From an uncultured bacterium (GTDB lineage: Bacteria; Cyanobacteriota; Vampirovibrionia; Gastranaerophilales; Gastranaerophilaceae): a stretch of DNA of 10,329 nucleotides. The stretch covers positions 1-10,329 of the forward strand of contig CABUAQ010000073.1 in the NCBI GenBank assembly GCA_902489575.1. The letters run 5' to 3'. A model generated the notes under the pieces. It was not told where the DNA came from, searched no databases, and saw only the letters and a list, made by a program, of their open reading frames with translations. Positions 1 to 6,502 of this stretch are shown here, piece after piece. Within the stretch, counting starts at the first letter, position 1. The number at the start of each line of letters is the position of its first letter. The position numbers and the translations under genes were made by a program.

Positions 1-2
1 TA

Positions 3-299
3 ATTCAGATATTTATAAAAATATCTAAAGAGAAATATTTTGAGAAAAATCCCATATCCCGTAAAAAATATACATACAAATCAAGTTCTATATTAGATGA
101 TACAAAAATTTCTCTAATTAAAGGAATGATCCTTAGGGGAGACAATTTACAAGATATAGCATTTTGGTTTGGAGTAAACTTAGGTAGAATTAGTGAAATT
201 AAAAGTGGAATAAAATACAATGACATCCTCCCTGCGGATAAAAACAATCTTCCTCCACAAGGACCATATCCATCTTTATCAGAATTATTCAAGCAATAA
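3..299 (+). CDS. C-terminal part of a helix-turn-helix protein (5' end outside window)
   Basis: An open plus-strand frame runs from the window edge to a TAA at 297-299 and continues upstream out of the window, so only the last 98 codons are visible. The section after ILDDTKISLIKGMILRGD reads DIAFWFGVNLGRISEIKSG, a compact helix-turn-helix in which a GVN turn is followed by the recognition helix GRISEI. The tail has a LPPQGPY motif and ends SELFKQ. I have the impression that similar HTH plus LPP-GPY tails occur in small DNA-binding or phage-related proteins, but I cannot name the family. The gene converges on the ATPase at 310-1527 with only 10 bases between the two stop codons and no hairpin terminator. 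The minus-strand ORF through the same bases is poor in protein-like features, and I treat it as a shadow. Confidence 0.6.
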   Translation: MQIFIKISKEKYFEKNPISRKKYTYKSSSILDDTKISLIKGMILRGDNLQDIAFWFGVNLGRISEIKSGIKYNDILPADKNNLPPQGPYPSLSELFKQ

Positions 300-309
300 A
301 GCTTTAATA

Positions 310-1527
310 TCACAGATAAAAAACAGGTATTATGTTTACACTTTCTGTCAGTGGCAGATAAGTCTGAGCTAAACAAATAACAGCCCCTTCTCCCACTTGA
401 AGCCCAGCTTTTTTTAAAACATCAAAATTTTTTATGTCTTTCTTATCTGGATTGGTCTTTTTCTTTATCTCAATAGGATAAACTTTCCCGTTTTCTTCCA
501 AAATAACATCTATCTCTTTTTTATCTTTATCACGATAGAAAGAAATATTAGGTTTCCTTCCATTATGGATATAACTTTTCAATATTTCAGCAACAACAAA
601 TGTTTCCAGTATTTCACCACTTTTAGCACCTGTTTCCAATGTTTCAGGAGTATTCCATTTAGTTAAATAACAAACTAACCCCGTATCCATAAAATATATT
701 TTAGGCATTTTGGTCATCCGATTGCTAATATTTTTAGAAAATGGATACAACAAATAAATTAGCCCAGATGTTTGTAAAATAGATACCCAACGTTGCACTG
801 TTGATACGGGTTTCCCTATATCTCGTGCAACATCTGAAAAATTCAGCAATTGTCCGCTTCTTGCAGCTAATGCTGTTAAAAGTTCCAAAAACTGCATTTC
901 ATCACCACTATCGGTCAAATCGCGAATATCACGTTCAATATATGTCTGAACATAAGAACTGTAAAAATCTTCCCAATCAATATTTTCATCATTATTTAAG
1001 GCAGGATAAGAGCCTCGCCAAATAATTTCATAAAGTTCTTTTAAATCTAAACTTTGGGCTTCCTTACTTCTTGTTGAAATCCATTCAGGTGTGGGAACAA
1101 ATTTATCATAGAAAGGTTTTTCCGCCAACTCAGGTAAAGAAAAGCCTTCTAAATTAAGGATTCCCACCCTTCCAGCAAGGCTTTCTGATACACCTTGCAT
1201 TAAATGAAATTGTTGTGACCCCGTAATCCAAAACATTCCTTTTTGCTTTTTCTCATCTACAAGGGCTTTAATATACGGTAAAAGTTCAGGAGCATACTGA
1301 ATTTCATCAATCAATAAAGGAGCTTCAAAACGTTGTAAAAATAAAGCAGGATTCTCTTTGGCCAGTTTACGATTTTCCAAAGTATCCAAAGAAACATAAT
1401 TACGATTCTCTTCACAACATCTAAATACCGTTGTTTTACCAACTTGCCTTGGTCCTGTAATTAATACAACAGAAAAAGAAGAATTCATCCGTTTTACGGC
1501 GTTTTCAATAGTTCTTTGAATATACAT
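310..1527 (-). CDS. DUF4143-type P-loop ATPase (AAA_14 / DUF4143)
   Basis: A 405-residue ATPase of normal family length. Walker A is GPRQVGKTT at residues 25-33, Walker B is LLIDEIQ at 71-77, and the sensor-like strand ITGSQQF is at 101-107. These are followed by the ESLAGRVG segment typical of these proteins. The middle (YIERDIRDL onward, with GKPVSTVQRWVSILQTSGLI) is a winged-helix-like region. The C-terminal domain has E338-x-D340 and the strand IEIK (E353, K355), the PD-(D/E)XK-like fold reported for DUF4143 C-termini; whether it cuts DNA is unknown. These genes are scattered, often in multiple copies, in gut bacteria, and their role is unsettled. The ATG at 1527 is preceded by GGAG seven bases upstream. 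A putative promoter lies at 1561-1588, and a palindrome overlaps its -10. No terminator is visible before the convergent neighbour. Confidence 0.9.
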   Translation of the reverse strand: MYIQRTIENAVKRMNSSFSVVLITGPRQVGKTTVFRCCEENRNYVSLDTLENRKLAKENPALFLQRFEAPLLIDEIQYAPELLPYIKALVDEKKQKGMFWITGSQQFHLMQGVSESLAGRVGILNLEGFSLPELAEKPFYDKFVPTPEWISTRSKEAQSLDLKELYEIIWRGSYPALNNDENIDWEDFYSSYVQTYIERDIRDLTDSGDEMQFLELLTALAARSGQLLNFSDVARDIGKPVSTVQRWVSILQTSGLIYLLYPFSKNISNRMTKMPKIYFMDTGLVCYLTKWNTPETLETGAKSGEILETFVVAEILKSYIHNGRKPNISFYRDKDKKEIDVILEENGKVYPIEIKKKTNPDKKDIKNFDVLKKAGLQVGEGAVICLAQTYLPLTESVNIIPVFYL

Positions 1528-1539
1528 TTACAAACTCCG

Positions 1540-1568
1540 ACTAATTTATCATCTAATATTAAAATAGT
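1540..1568. repeat. 29-base palindrome, copy 1
   Basis: ACTAATTTA and TAAAATAGT form arms of nine bases with one mismatch around an 11-base centre. A flanking G/C pair at 1539 and 1569 extends it. It sits between the predicted -10 and the start of the ATPase gene. It shares geometry and sequence with copies at 1599 and 5802. Confidence 0.6.
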
Positions 1569-1588
1569 CAGAAACAATTAAAAGTCAA
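1561..1588 (-). promoter_or_regulatory. Putative promoter of the DUF4143 ATPase gene
   Basis: On the minus strand, TTGACT (1583-1588) is followed after 16 bases by TATTTT (1561-1566). The -10 lies in the right arm of the 1540-1568 palindrome, which would suit repression by a protein binding there. The ATG at 1527 would have a leader of roughly 25-30 bases carrying its GGAG. Confidence 0.4.
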
Positions 1589-1598
1589 GAGAAATGCG

Positions 1599-1627
1599 AC
1601 TAATTTATCATTTGATGCTAAATTAGT
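1599..1627. repeat. 29-base palindrome, copy 2
   Basis: ACTAATTTA and TAAATTAGT are perfect nine-base arms around an 11-base centre. It lies just upstream of the predicted -35 of the ATPase gene. The similarity to copy 3 continues past the palindrome: GGAATTTTTATCATTT here matches GAAATTTTTATGATTT after copy 3. Over 47 aligned bases, 35 agree. Confidence 0.65.
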
Positions 1628-1700
1628 TGGAATTTTTATCATTTTCATTTTAGAAAATGCCTAATATTGGGGATTTTCTAAAATAAAATAAGAATTTCAT

Positions 1701-1725
1701 AAATTTCCTCATCGGTAAATTTGGG
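1701..1725. repeat. ATCGGTAAA repeat, copy A
   Basis: AAATTTCC, then TCATC, then GGTAAATTT: a small imperfect dyad with a one-base bulge. It lies exactly 50 bases before a near-identical copy B and resembles copy C at 5982 on the other side of the ABC-3C operon. Confidence 0.5.
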
Positions 1726-1750
1726 AATTTTTGAATGTCTTTTGAAGAAA

Positions 1751-1775
1751 AAATTTCCCTATCGGTAAAATTTTG
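1751..1775. repeat. ATCGGTAAA repeat, copy B
   Basis: AAATTTCC, then CTATC, then GGTAAAATTT: the same dyad as copy A with CT in place of TC and one extra A. The spacing of 50 bases from copy A suggests a local tandem duplication. Confidence 0.5.
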
Positions 1776-2078
1776 TAGGTTAAGCACAATATATCAGTTA
1801 CTGTATTGTTTAGTAATCTCCGCAAACCAAAATATAGTAATAAAAAATGTGGTGATTAAGATTTAACAAATAATATGAATGCCAAACTAATCAAAATTTG
1901 GGACCTGACATCATTCTCAAAATAGCAAAAAATTAAATGGTAAGTGATACAGAGAGATGATACAATAAATTTTATTTGTATAAATTAACTCATTGATGCA
2001 ATTGCGAACACTCTTGATGCTCGCCGATGTTATTGGTGTGATTTGAAAGATATAATTAAGCAGACTAAGAAGCGGTTG

Positions 2079-3974
2079 TTATGATATCCAATTTTGGGGT
2101 ATTAGACCTTCATTATTTTTAGACCAATCAGCTATTTCCATAATATTTTCAAAATTTCCCCATACTTTGGGATCTGCGTGGTCAAGAACAATGATTTGGA
2201 CTTTCTCTTTTGTGCTATTTATATATTCATTAAATAATTTAAATATCTCAATGACGCTTTTAATGTCATCTTTATTGCTACGAGCTTCGAGTTCTTTAAG
2301 GTCTTGCGGCATTTCACTTGGATTTGGAAAAAATACTTGGCTTGGCTGGTCAAACATTATGAAATTAAATACATTGCAATTATTATTTGCAAAATATTTA
2401 TGAAAAGCAAGCAATATTGCTAAATGGTATGCTAGCCAGTTTGAAGCGCTTCCTGTTTCTGATAAGTAATAAGGTGTTTCATTATCACTTTTTTTAATTT
2501 TAACTGTTAAGTCATTAACTTCAAATGAAGATACATTTTTAAATTCCACAAAATCAGGCAGCAAATTTCTTGTATAAGTAATAATTTTATTCAATGCTTC
2601 ATAAGGCTTTATTTCTTTATACGGATATTTGCTTAAATCCTTTTTTATATTATTTATTTTTTCTAATAGTGCTTCATCTTTAACTTTAAAGAAATCAAGT
2701 AAGTTTTTAGCTTTTGCTATATCAGAAATGAAGTCCTCAATGATATTTACATTTTTACTCTTATCTAATTTTTTATACATATCTAGAATTTTGTTTATAT
2801 CATCATTTGTTTCGGCTATTTTCTCATCTACTTCAGCCAATTCTTTATAGTTTCTTGATTGGTTTGTGATACTTATATAGTTCTTGTTTTCAATTTCTTC
2901 TAGATTTTTACATAGTTTGTCTATATTAGATATAACAACACTATCTTGGCTATTATTAAGGCAAAAGTTTTTGATAAATTTTGATAATTGAAGCCTTTCT
3001 ACTCTATCATTAGATAAGTTGATAGTATTTTCTAGTAAATTAATGATTTTAAGAATAGACTGCTTTTTAAGTTCATAATCTTTAAGTTTGTTATAAAGTG
3101 GACGTAATTCTTTTTCTAAAGTCAAAATTTCTTTAGCAATCTTGTCACCACCATCAAATGATAATGATATATCTGTTATTTTCTTTTTTATAATTTCTTC
3201 AAGTAAACTTCTAATATTTACGACATTATCATCTAAAGCTTTCTGCTTTATGATACCATATTTCATTGCTTTTAGAATTATATCTTTATGTTGTAACAAC
3301 TGTTCAGTTAAATATTTTTTATTTCCCTCTAATTCTAACTCTAATTTTGCTTGTTCTTTTTTAAGGGCATCTGATTTAATCTTGTTAAACATATTTTGTG
3401 AAGTTTCTAAGCCTAAAGCGACATTGAATATTTTCTTTAATCTGTCCCTGTAATCCGATAAATCAGACTTATATAAAAGGCAATTAGGGTTTGCAACAAG
3501 AGATTGGGTTTGAAAGTTAAATGCGACTAAATCTCTAAAGCTTATACGGCTGCTATATGTTCCTTCTTTATTTTCTTCAAAAAAAGGTATACCCATAATA
3601 TTATTTATAAATTTTTTGAACTCGTCTTTGTTATTTACATTCTGTATTGGTTCTATCGGAGTTTCAAGATTTTTACCTTTTTCAAACTGCATACAGAATC
3701 CACTTTTAGGCAGATTTTTTCTAATAAATAACATTTCTTCGTCATCACATAAAAGTTTGATACCAAACCAATCAACACTATCTCTTATAATGCCAATAGG
3801 AATTTTGTTTTCACTGGCACATAAACAATAATCGGTTATATGGACTATTGCAGATTTTCCCGTTTGAGATAATCCGTGAATAACATTTACTTTGCCTTCA
3901 ACAAAATTTATAGTTTTTATATCAAGCTCTTTATTTTGAGGCCATAATATTATTTCTTTAAGTTGTATATTCAT
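2079..3974 (-). CDS. ABC-3C system ATPase, DUF3732 family (SMC/Rad50-like ABC ATPase)
   Basis: A 631-residue ABC ATPase with the two nucleotide-binding halves at the ends and a long coiled-coil middle. Walker A is GLSQTGKS at residues 34-41. The middle (roughly 190-460) is rich in K, E, L and I in heptad-like order. The signature region is LSETGSASNWLAYHLA (504-519), where DUF3732 proteins carry a GS-x-NW motif instead of LSGGQ. Walker B is FIMFDQPSQVFFP (D542), with Q543 in place of the usual catalytic Glu. The switch histidine is in VLDHAD (H599). This is the DUF3732 pattern and defines the motor or sensor of ABC-3C systems. It is the last gene of the operon; its ATG overlaps the upstream stop by one base (TAATG), with GGGAG ten bases before it. 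It presumably acts in the cytoplasm on DNA or nucleoprotein and controls the effector. Confidence 0.9.
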   Translation of the reverse strand: MNIQLKEIILWPQNKELDIKTINFVEGKVNVIHGLSQTGKSAIVHITDYCLCASENKIPIGIIRDSVDWFGIKLLCDDEEMLFIRKNLPKSGFCMQFEKGKNLETPIEPIQNVNNKDEFKKFINNIMGIPFFEENKEGTYSSRISFRDLVAFNFQTQSLVANPNCLLYKSDLSDYRDRLKKIFNVALGLETSQNMFNKIKSDALKKEQAKLELELEGNKKYLTEQLLQHKDIILKAMKYGIIKQKALDDNVVNIRSLLEEIIKKKITDISLSFDGGDKIAKEILTLEKELRPLYNKLKDYELKKQSILKIINLLENTINLSNDRVERLQLSKFIKNFCLNNSQDSVVISNIDKLCKNLEEIENKNYISITNQSRNYKELAEVDEKIAETNDDINKILDMYKKLDKSKNVNIIEDFISDIAKAKNLLDFFKVKDEALLEKINNIKKDLSKYPYKEIKPYEALNKIITYTRNLLPDFVEFKNVSSFEVNDLTVKIKKSDNETPYYLSETGSASNWLAYHLAILLAFHKYFANNNCNVFNFIMFDQPSQVFFPNPSEMPQDLKELEARSNKDDIKSVIEIFKLFNEYINSTKEKVQIIVLDHADPKVWGNFENIMEIADWSKNNEGLIPQNWIS

Positions 3975-4450
3975 TATAGACTAACTCCCAAAAAATTGAG
4001 AAAACGAAACAGGTCACCATTAGAAAATAACATTCCTAAACGCTCAGCATTTATAATTAATTTATTTTTATGATTTGGTAATTTTTGAACAGTGATTTGG
4101 ATATCACCTTCATCATTTATAGATATCAAATTAAGCCTAATGCAAAAAAGCAGACAAGTCATTGTATACTCTTTATATCTTAATATGTTTGTTTGATATG
4201 TTCCGAACAACTTATCATTCTCATTTATTTCTTTTATCAGAGAGTCTAAAACATTTTTCCTTTTTATACATTTTCGAAAATTACTGTTTATTATAATGGG
4301 CATCATTGAAAAAATATGAAAGATACTAGGAAAGCTGTTATTGGTGGCATTTCTTATGTATGATTCTACAAATTTTGCAATGATATATGCTCCTAAGGCA
4401 GGGTTCTGAAAATCATTGCAATATCTATCATAAATGTTATTATTGCTCAT
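3974..4450 (-). CDS. ABC-3C system middle component
   Basis: A 158-residue protein without catalytic motifs, matching the middle component (MC) of ABC three-component systems. Near its start is FQNPALGAYIIAKFVESYI (14-32), the NPALGA motif I associate with this family, followed by a helical body. It ends with INAERLGMLFSNGDLFRFLNFLGVSL, the usual A-x-RLG and terminal LGV. The known context is invariant: it lies between an effector and the ATPase and is thought to link them, though no biochemical role is established. It overlaps the effector gene by 11 bases and the ATPase gene by one, so all three are likely translated together at coupled levels. The ATG at 4450 has AAGG nine bases upstream. 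Confidence 0.85.
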   Translation of the reverse strand: MSNNNIYDRYCNDFQNPALGAYIIAKFVESYIRNATNNSFPSIFHIFSMMPIIINSNFRKCIKRKNVLDSLIKEINENDKLFGTYQTNILRYKEYTMTCLLFCIRLNLISINDEGDIQITVQKLPNHKNKLIINAERLGMLFSNGDLFRFLNFLGVSL

Positions 4451-5591
4451 TTAATCGTACCTTGTAGTCTGGGTGCCACCCTATAGAATACTCTATATCA
4501 TCATCTTGATTAGCTAGAAAGTTGTATGCCCCTCTTGATATACATTTTTCATTACCTTGTATAGATACTCCAGATATATACACTTTTTCTTCTAAACAGT
4601 CTAAATAAAGTGCTTTACCTTTATCTTCACTATTCAATGTAGGTTGCATATTCACACGTAACTTCTTTTCATTCCAAGAATTATATAAGTTTGAATAGGT
4701 ATTATTGAGATCTTCTTGTGAAAATCTTCCATCTCTGAAATCATTGTTTCTTAAGTATTCCCAAGATAGGTAATCAGTTGTTGCAGAATCGATAATATTT
4801 TTATCCATATTTATAATTTTTAATTGTTTTATATATCTGTCTGAATAATTATTATGGTTTTTACAAATTTGTTCTTGCGTTGGATAGTTGATAATTTCGA
4901 CTTCTCCATTTAATTTTAAGCATTTTTTTAAGAAATCACTGTATTTAATTTCTATTAAGCTAAGTTTTTTATTTTTCTCATTTACGGCAAGTCTGAAAAA
5001 CCAACCTATAATTTGGTCTATAAAATTATTAAAGCGGTTAGAGCTTATTTTATCTGATAAATTTTTTATTATAAGATCATTTAGCTCATTTTGGAGTTCT
5101 TTATGAGGTTTGTATATTTCGAATATTTTTAGTATTTGTATAGTTTCATTTTTGTGGGCAGTAAAGAAATCTCTGTAACCAGTATCTTTTATATTTTTAA
5201 TTCTTTGTATTAGTTTATGATAAGCTTCTTCACAATCCTCCATATTTTTTGCATTGTTAAATAGAATTAAATCGTCATCAACTTCATTTCTACAGACCAA
5301 TGTCAGAATACACTTTGTTCTTTCATTAAATTTATCTTTTTTATTAATATATAAATTTACCCAATTCTTTAGTGTTTTCAAAAAATCAGGAGCGGTAACT
5401 CTAAATATAACTTTCTCTTTCTCCTTTACTTGCTCAAGAAAGAGATATCCATAGTCATCTGAAACCACAACATCATCATCTTTTTCAATTAAAACTGTTG
5501 ATAGCTTATCAATTAGATAACCTAATCCTCTATATATTTGATTAGCATATCCTAAAAAACCATCAACGCTATCAGATGGGTTATTTCTCAT
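4440..5591 (-). CDS. ABC-3C effector with Cap4/DUF4297-like nuclease N-terminus and ABC-3C C-terminal domain
   Basis: A 383-residue protein in two parts. The N-terminus begins VDGFLGYANQIYRGLGYLID and then has E36-K-D-D39-D40-VVV and E53-QVK (K56). A KTLKNWVNLYIN helix follows (72-83). This Gly-Phe-x-Tyr helix, acidic DD strand, QxK strand and K-T-L-x-W order is that of the dsDNA nuclease domain of Cap4/DUF4297 proteins, a PD-(D/E)XK fold. A variable helical middle follows. The last about 90 residues carry G-x-Y-x-FLA (344-350) and IGWHPDY (370-376), the hallmark of the ABC-3C C-terminal domain that docks effectors onto the MC/ATPase pair. It is the first gene of the operon; its ATG at 5591 has GAGG eight bases upstream. 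By inference, this is the toxic nuclease released when the ATPase senses invasion. The nuclease call is motif-based and less certain than the C-terminal domain. Confidence 0.8.
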   Translation of the reverse strand: MRNNPSDSVDGFLGYANQIYRGLGYLIDKLSTVLIEKDDDVVVSDDYGYLFLEQVKEKEKVIFRVTAPDFLKTLKNWVNLYINKKDKFNERTKCILTLVCRNEVDDDLILFNNAKNMEDCEEAYHKLIQRIKNIKDTGYRDFFTAHKNETIQILKIFEIYKPHKELQNELNDLIIKNLSDKISSNRFNNFIDQIIGWFFRLAVNEKNKKLSLIEIKYSDFLKKCLKLNGEVEIINYPTQEQICKNHNNYSDRYIKQLKIINMDKNIIDSATTDYLSWEYLRNNDFRDGRFSQEDLNNTYSNLYNSWNEKKLRVNMQPTLNSEDKGKALYLDCLEEKVYISGVSIQGNEKCISRGAYNFLANQDDDIEYSIGWHPDYKVRLNEQ

Positions 5592-5620
5592 TATTATTGC
5601 CTCGTTAAAATTCTATTATT

Positions 5621-5648
5621 AGTCTATAGGTTCATTTGAAAAAGTCAA
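5621..5648 (-). promoter_or_regulatory. Putative promoter of the ABC-3C operon
   Basis: On the minus strand, TTGACT (5643-5648) is followed after 16 bases by TAGACT (5621-5626). The -35 hexamer is identical to that proposed for the DUF4143 gene. A dyad TCAGGTA-AA-TATCTGA lies upstream at 5701-5716 and could be an operator. Moderate match only. Confidence 0.35.
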
Positions 5649-5801
5649 ATTAATTTTACTAATATAATATGTTATATATCAATGGGTTAATAAAAAATTG
5701 TCAGGTAAATATCTGAACTTTGTTTTCTGTTTATGCGGGATTTTTTATTGTTGTTTGCATTTTAAAGGCGTGCTGGCAAAGAGTTTATTTCACAAATTCA
5801 A

Positions 5802-5830
5802 ACTATTTTAGCATCAGGTAATAAAATAGT
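5802..5830. repeat. 29-base palindrome, copy 3
   Basis: ACTATTTTA and TAAAATAGT are perfect nine-base arms around an 11-base centre. Arm length and spacing equal those of the two copies left of the ABC-3C operon, and orientation by flanking similarity is the same. It directly precedes the relic at 5825-6048. Confidence 0.65.
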
Positions 5831-6048
5831 CGAAATTTTTATGATTTGAACGTAACACTACCTGCATTAGCAGATAGATGTAGACATTCCAACCATGCCG
5901 TAAGGCTTGCGTAGCTTTAGTCTGTGCAAATGAAGTTCGAAATGGTTAATACCACTTGCGTAAACAGGTAGAAGTTTATCGTTCATCGGTAAAATTTGGA
6001 TTTAAAAGTAAAAATAATAAAATTAAGTGCGATTCTCTGCAAAAATAA
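5825..6048 (+). pseudogene. Possible decayed coding stretch (unrecognised)
   Basis: Two plus-strand frames read like protein but are interrupted. The first (5825-5911) gives NSRNFYDLNVTLPALADR then CRHSNHAVRLA before a TAG. A one-base shift near 5905 leads into ACVALVCANEVRNG, a stop at 5947, then YHLRKQVEVYRSSVKFGFKS and a lysine-rich tail to a TAA at 6046. Balanced composition and the continuation across the breaks suggest a gene remnant or a repeated element with coding ancestry. I do not recognise the family. The beginning (S-R-NFY) and the end (SSVKFG) correspond at DNA level to sequences left of the ABC-3C operon (SWNFY at about 1625 and SSVNLG at about 1709). Confidence 0.3.
5982..6000. 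repeat. ATCGGTAAA repeat, copy C
   Basis: TTCATCGGTAAAATTTGGA shares CATCGGTAAA with copy A, and with copy B the ATCGGTAAAATTT run. It lies 152 bases beyond palindrome copy 3, as copies A and B lie beyond palindrome copy 2, so the two repeat types keep their order on both sides of the operon. Confidence 0.5.
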
Positions 6049-6090
6049 TACAAAGAACTGCACTTATTAAGACAAATTATTCAAAATAAT

Positions 6091-6300
6091 TTAATTTGAA
6101 ACAGGAGAATTTGTTTCGCTTGCAATCCAATCTCTTATAAAATTTTCTGTTTTAGAGATATTTTCTTTCTTTTTCTCTTTGGCTGAACCATCAACCTTAT
6201 TTGTTTCAGTTTCAATCCAACAAGTTAACCAATCCCGAGTTTTATTAGACATCTTTTTTTCTCCTCTTTCATTTAAGATTTTAGTATTTTGGTTTTCCAT
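6091..6300 (-). CDS. Small hydrophilic protein with a duplicated RDW-x-ETN motif
   Basis: A 69-residue ORF of unknown function. It contains TRDWLTCWIETETNK and, after a lysine/glutamate-rich linker (AKEKKKE), IRDWIASETNSP. This looks like an internal duplication of a short tryptophan-containing helix. There is no signal peptide or membrane segment. Two in-frame starts are both well served. The ATG at 6300 has GGAG seven bases upstream and overlaps the stop of a preceding small ORF as TAATG. The ATG at 6252 has GAGGAG eight bases upstream and would give a 53-residue protein starting MSNKTRDW. The stretch NERGEKK between them is what that second ribosome-binding site encodes, so the shorter product may be the main one. 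It could be a small regulator or an antitoxin-sized protein, but nothing in the sequence decides. Confidence 0.5.
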   Translation of the reverse strand: MENQNTKILNERGEKKMSNKTRDWLTCWIETETNKVDGSAKEKKKENISKTENFIRDWIASETNSPVSN

Positions 6301-6383
6301 TATTTTTCTCCGTAAAATTTCGTTATTTCTTTAATTATTTTTGTGTTATAATCGTTTAAAGCCTCTATATCAGGCATCTTCAT
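6300..6383 (-). CDS. Possible 27-residue ORF coupled to the RDW-repeat protein
   Basis: The frame from ATG 6383 (or ATG 6377, two codons later) reads MKMPDIEALNDYNTK, then a lysine-rich helix ending KFYGEK. It stops at a TAA whose last base is the A of the next ATG. Composition is protein-like and the TAATG overlap suggests coupling. There is no Shine-Dalgarno at the right distance. The strong GGAGG at 6404-6408 instead serves ATGACATAA at 6388-6396, a two-codon ORF ending just before this one. A one-base frameshift would join that ATG to this frame and give a protein of about 33 residues, so this may be a slightly broken gene. Confidence 0.3.
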   Translation of the reverse strand: MKMPDIEALNDYNTKIIKEITKFYGEK

Positions 6384-6502
6384 TGTGTTATGTCATTGTC
6401 TGCCCTCCGTTAAATTTTCATTATTTCCATCCGTTTATATCAATGGTTTTATCCCTGACGGAGTTCAACAATTCGTCAACTTCGGAGCACCATAATAAAA
6501 AC

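Larger units (their letters stand above)
1528..2078. other. 551-base intergenic region downstream of the ABC-3C operon
   Basis: This stretch holds the ATPase promoter, two palindromes and two ATCGGTAAA repeats in its first 250 bases. From about 1780 to 1980 I see only AT-rich sequence without a convincing ORF, plus a weak TTACT/AGTAA dyad near 1797-1817. Near the ABC-3C end, a short plus-strand frame (1989-2084) looks like the tail of a lost gene. I see no GC-rich hairpin with a T-tract after the ABC-3C stop at 2079, so the operon's transcription end is not evident. Confidence 0.6.
5592..6090. other. 499-base intergenic region upstream of the ABC-3C operon
   Basis: From the operon outward it holds the putative promoter (5621-5648), an AT-rich stretch with a TCAG/CTGA dyad (5701-5716), palindrome copy 3 (5802-5830), the coding relic (5825-6048) and the ATCGGTAAA copy C. 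A long-range seven-base inverted repeat, TAAGTGC near 6024 and GCACTTA near 6060, follows. No intact gene is visible. Confidence 0.6.

Noticed and set aside
5..376. 123-residue minus-strand ORF at the left edge
   Set aside because: It overlaps the end of the DUF4143 ATPase and lies opposite the more convincing HTH frame; its composition (runs of F, S and L) looks like an antisense shadow.
1701..1775. CRISPR-like spacing of the ATCGGTAAA repeats
   Set aside because: Only two units at 50 bases, both imperfect, with no cas genes nearby.
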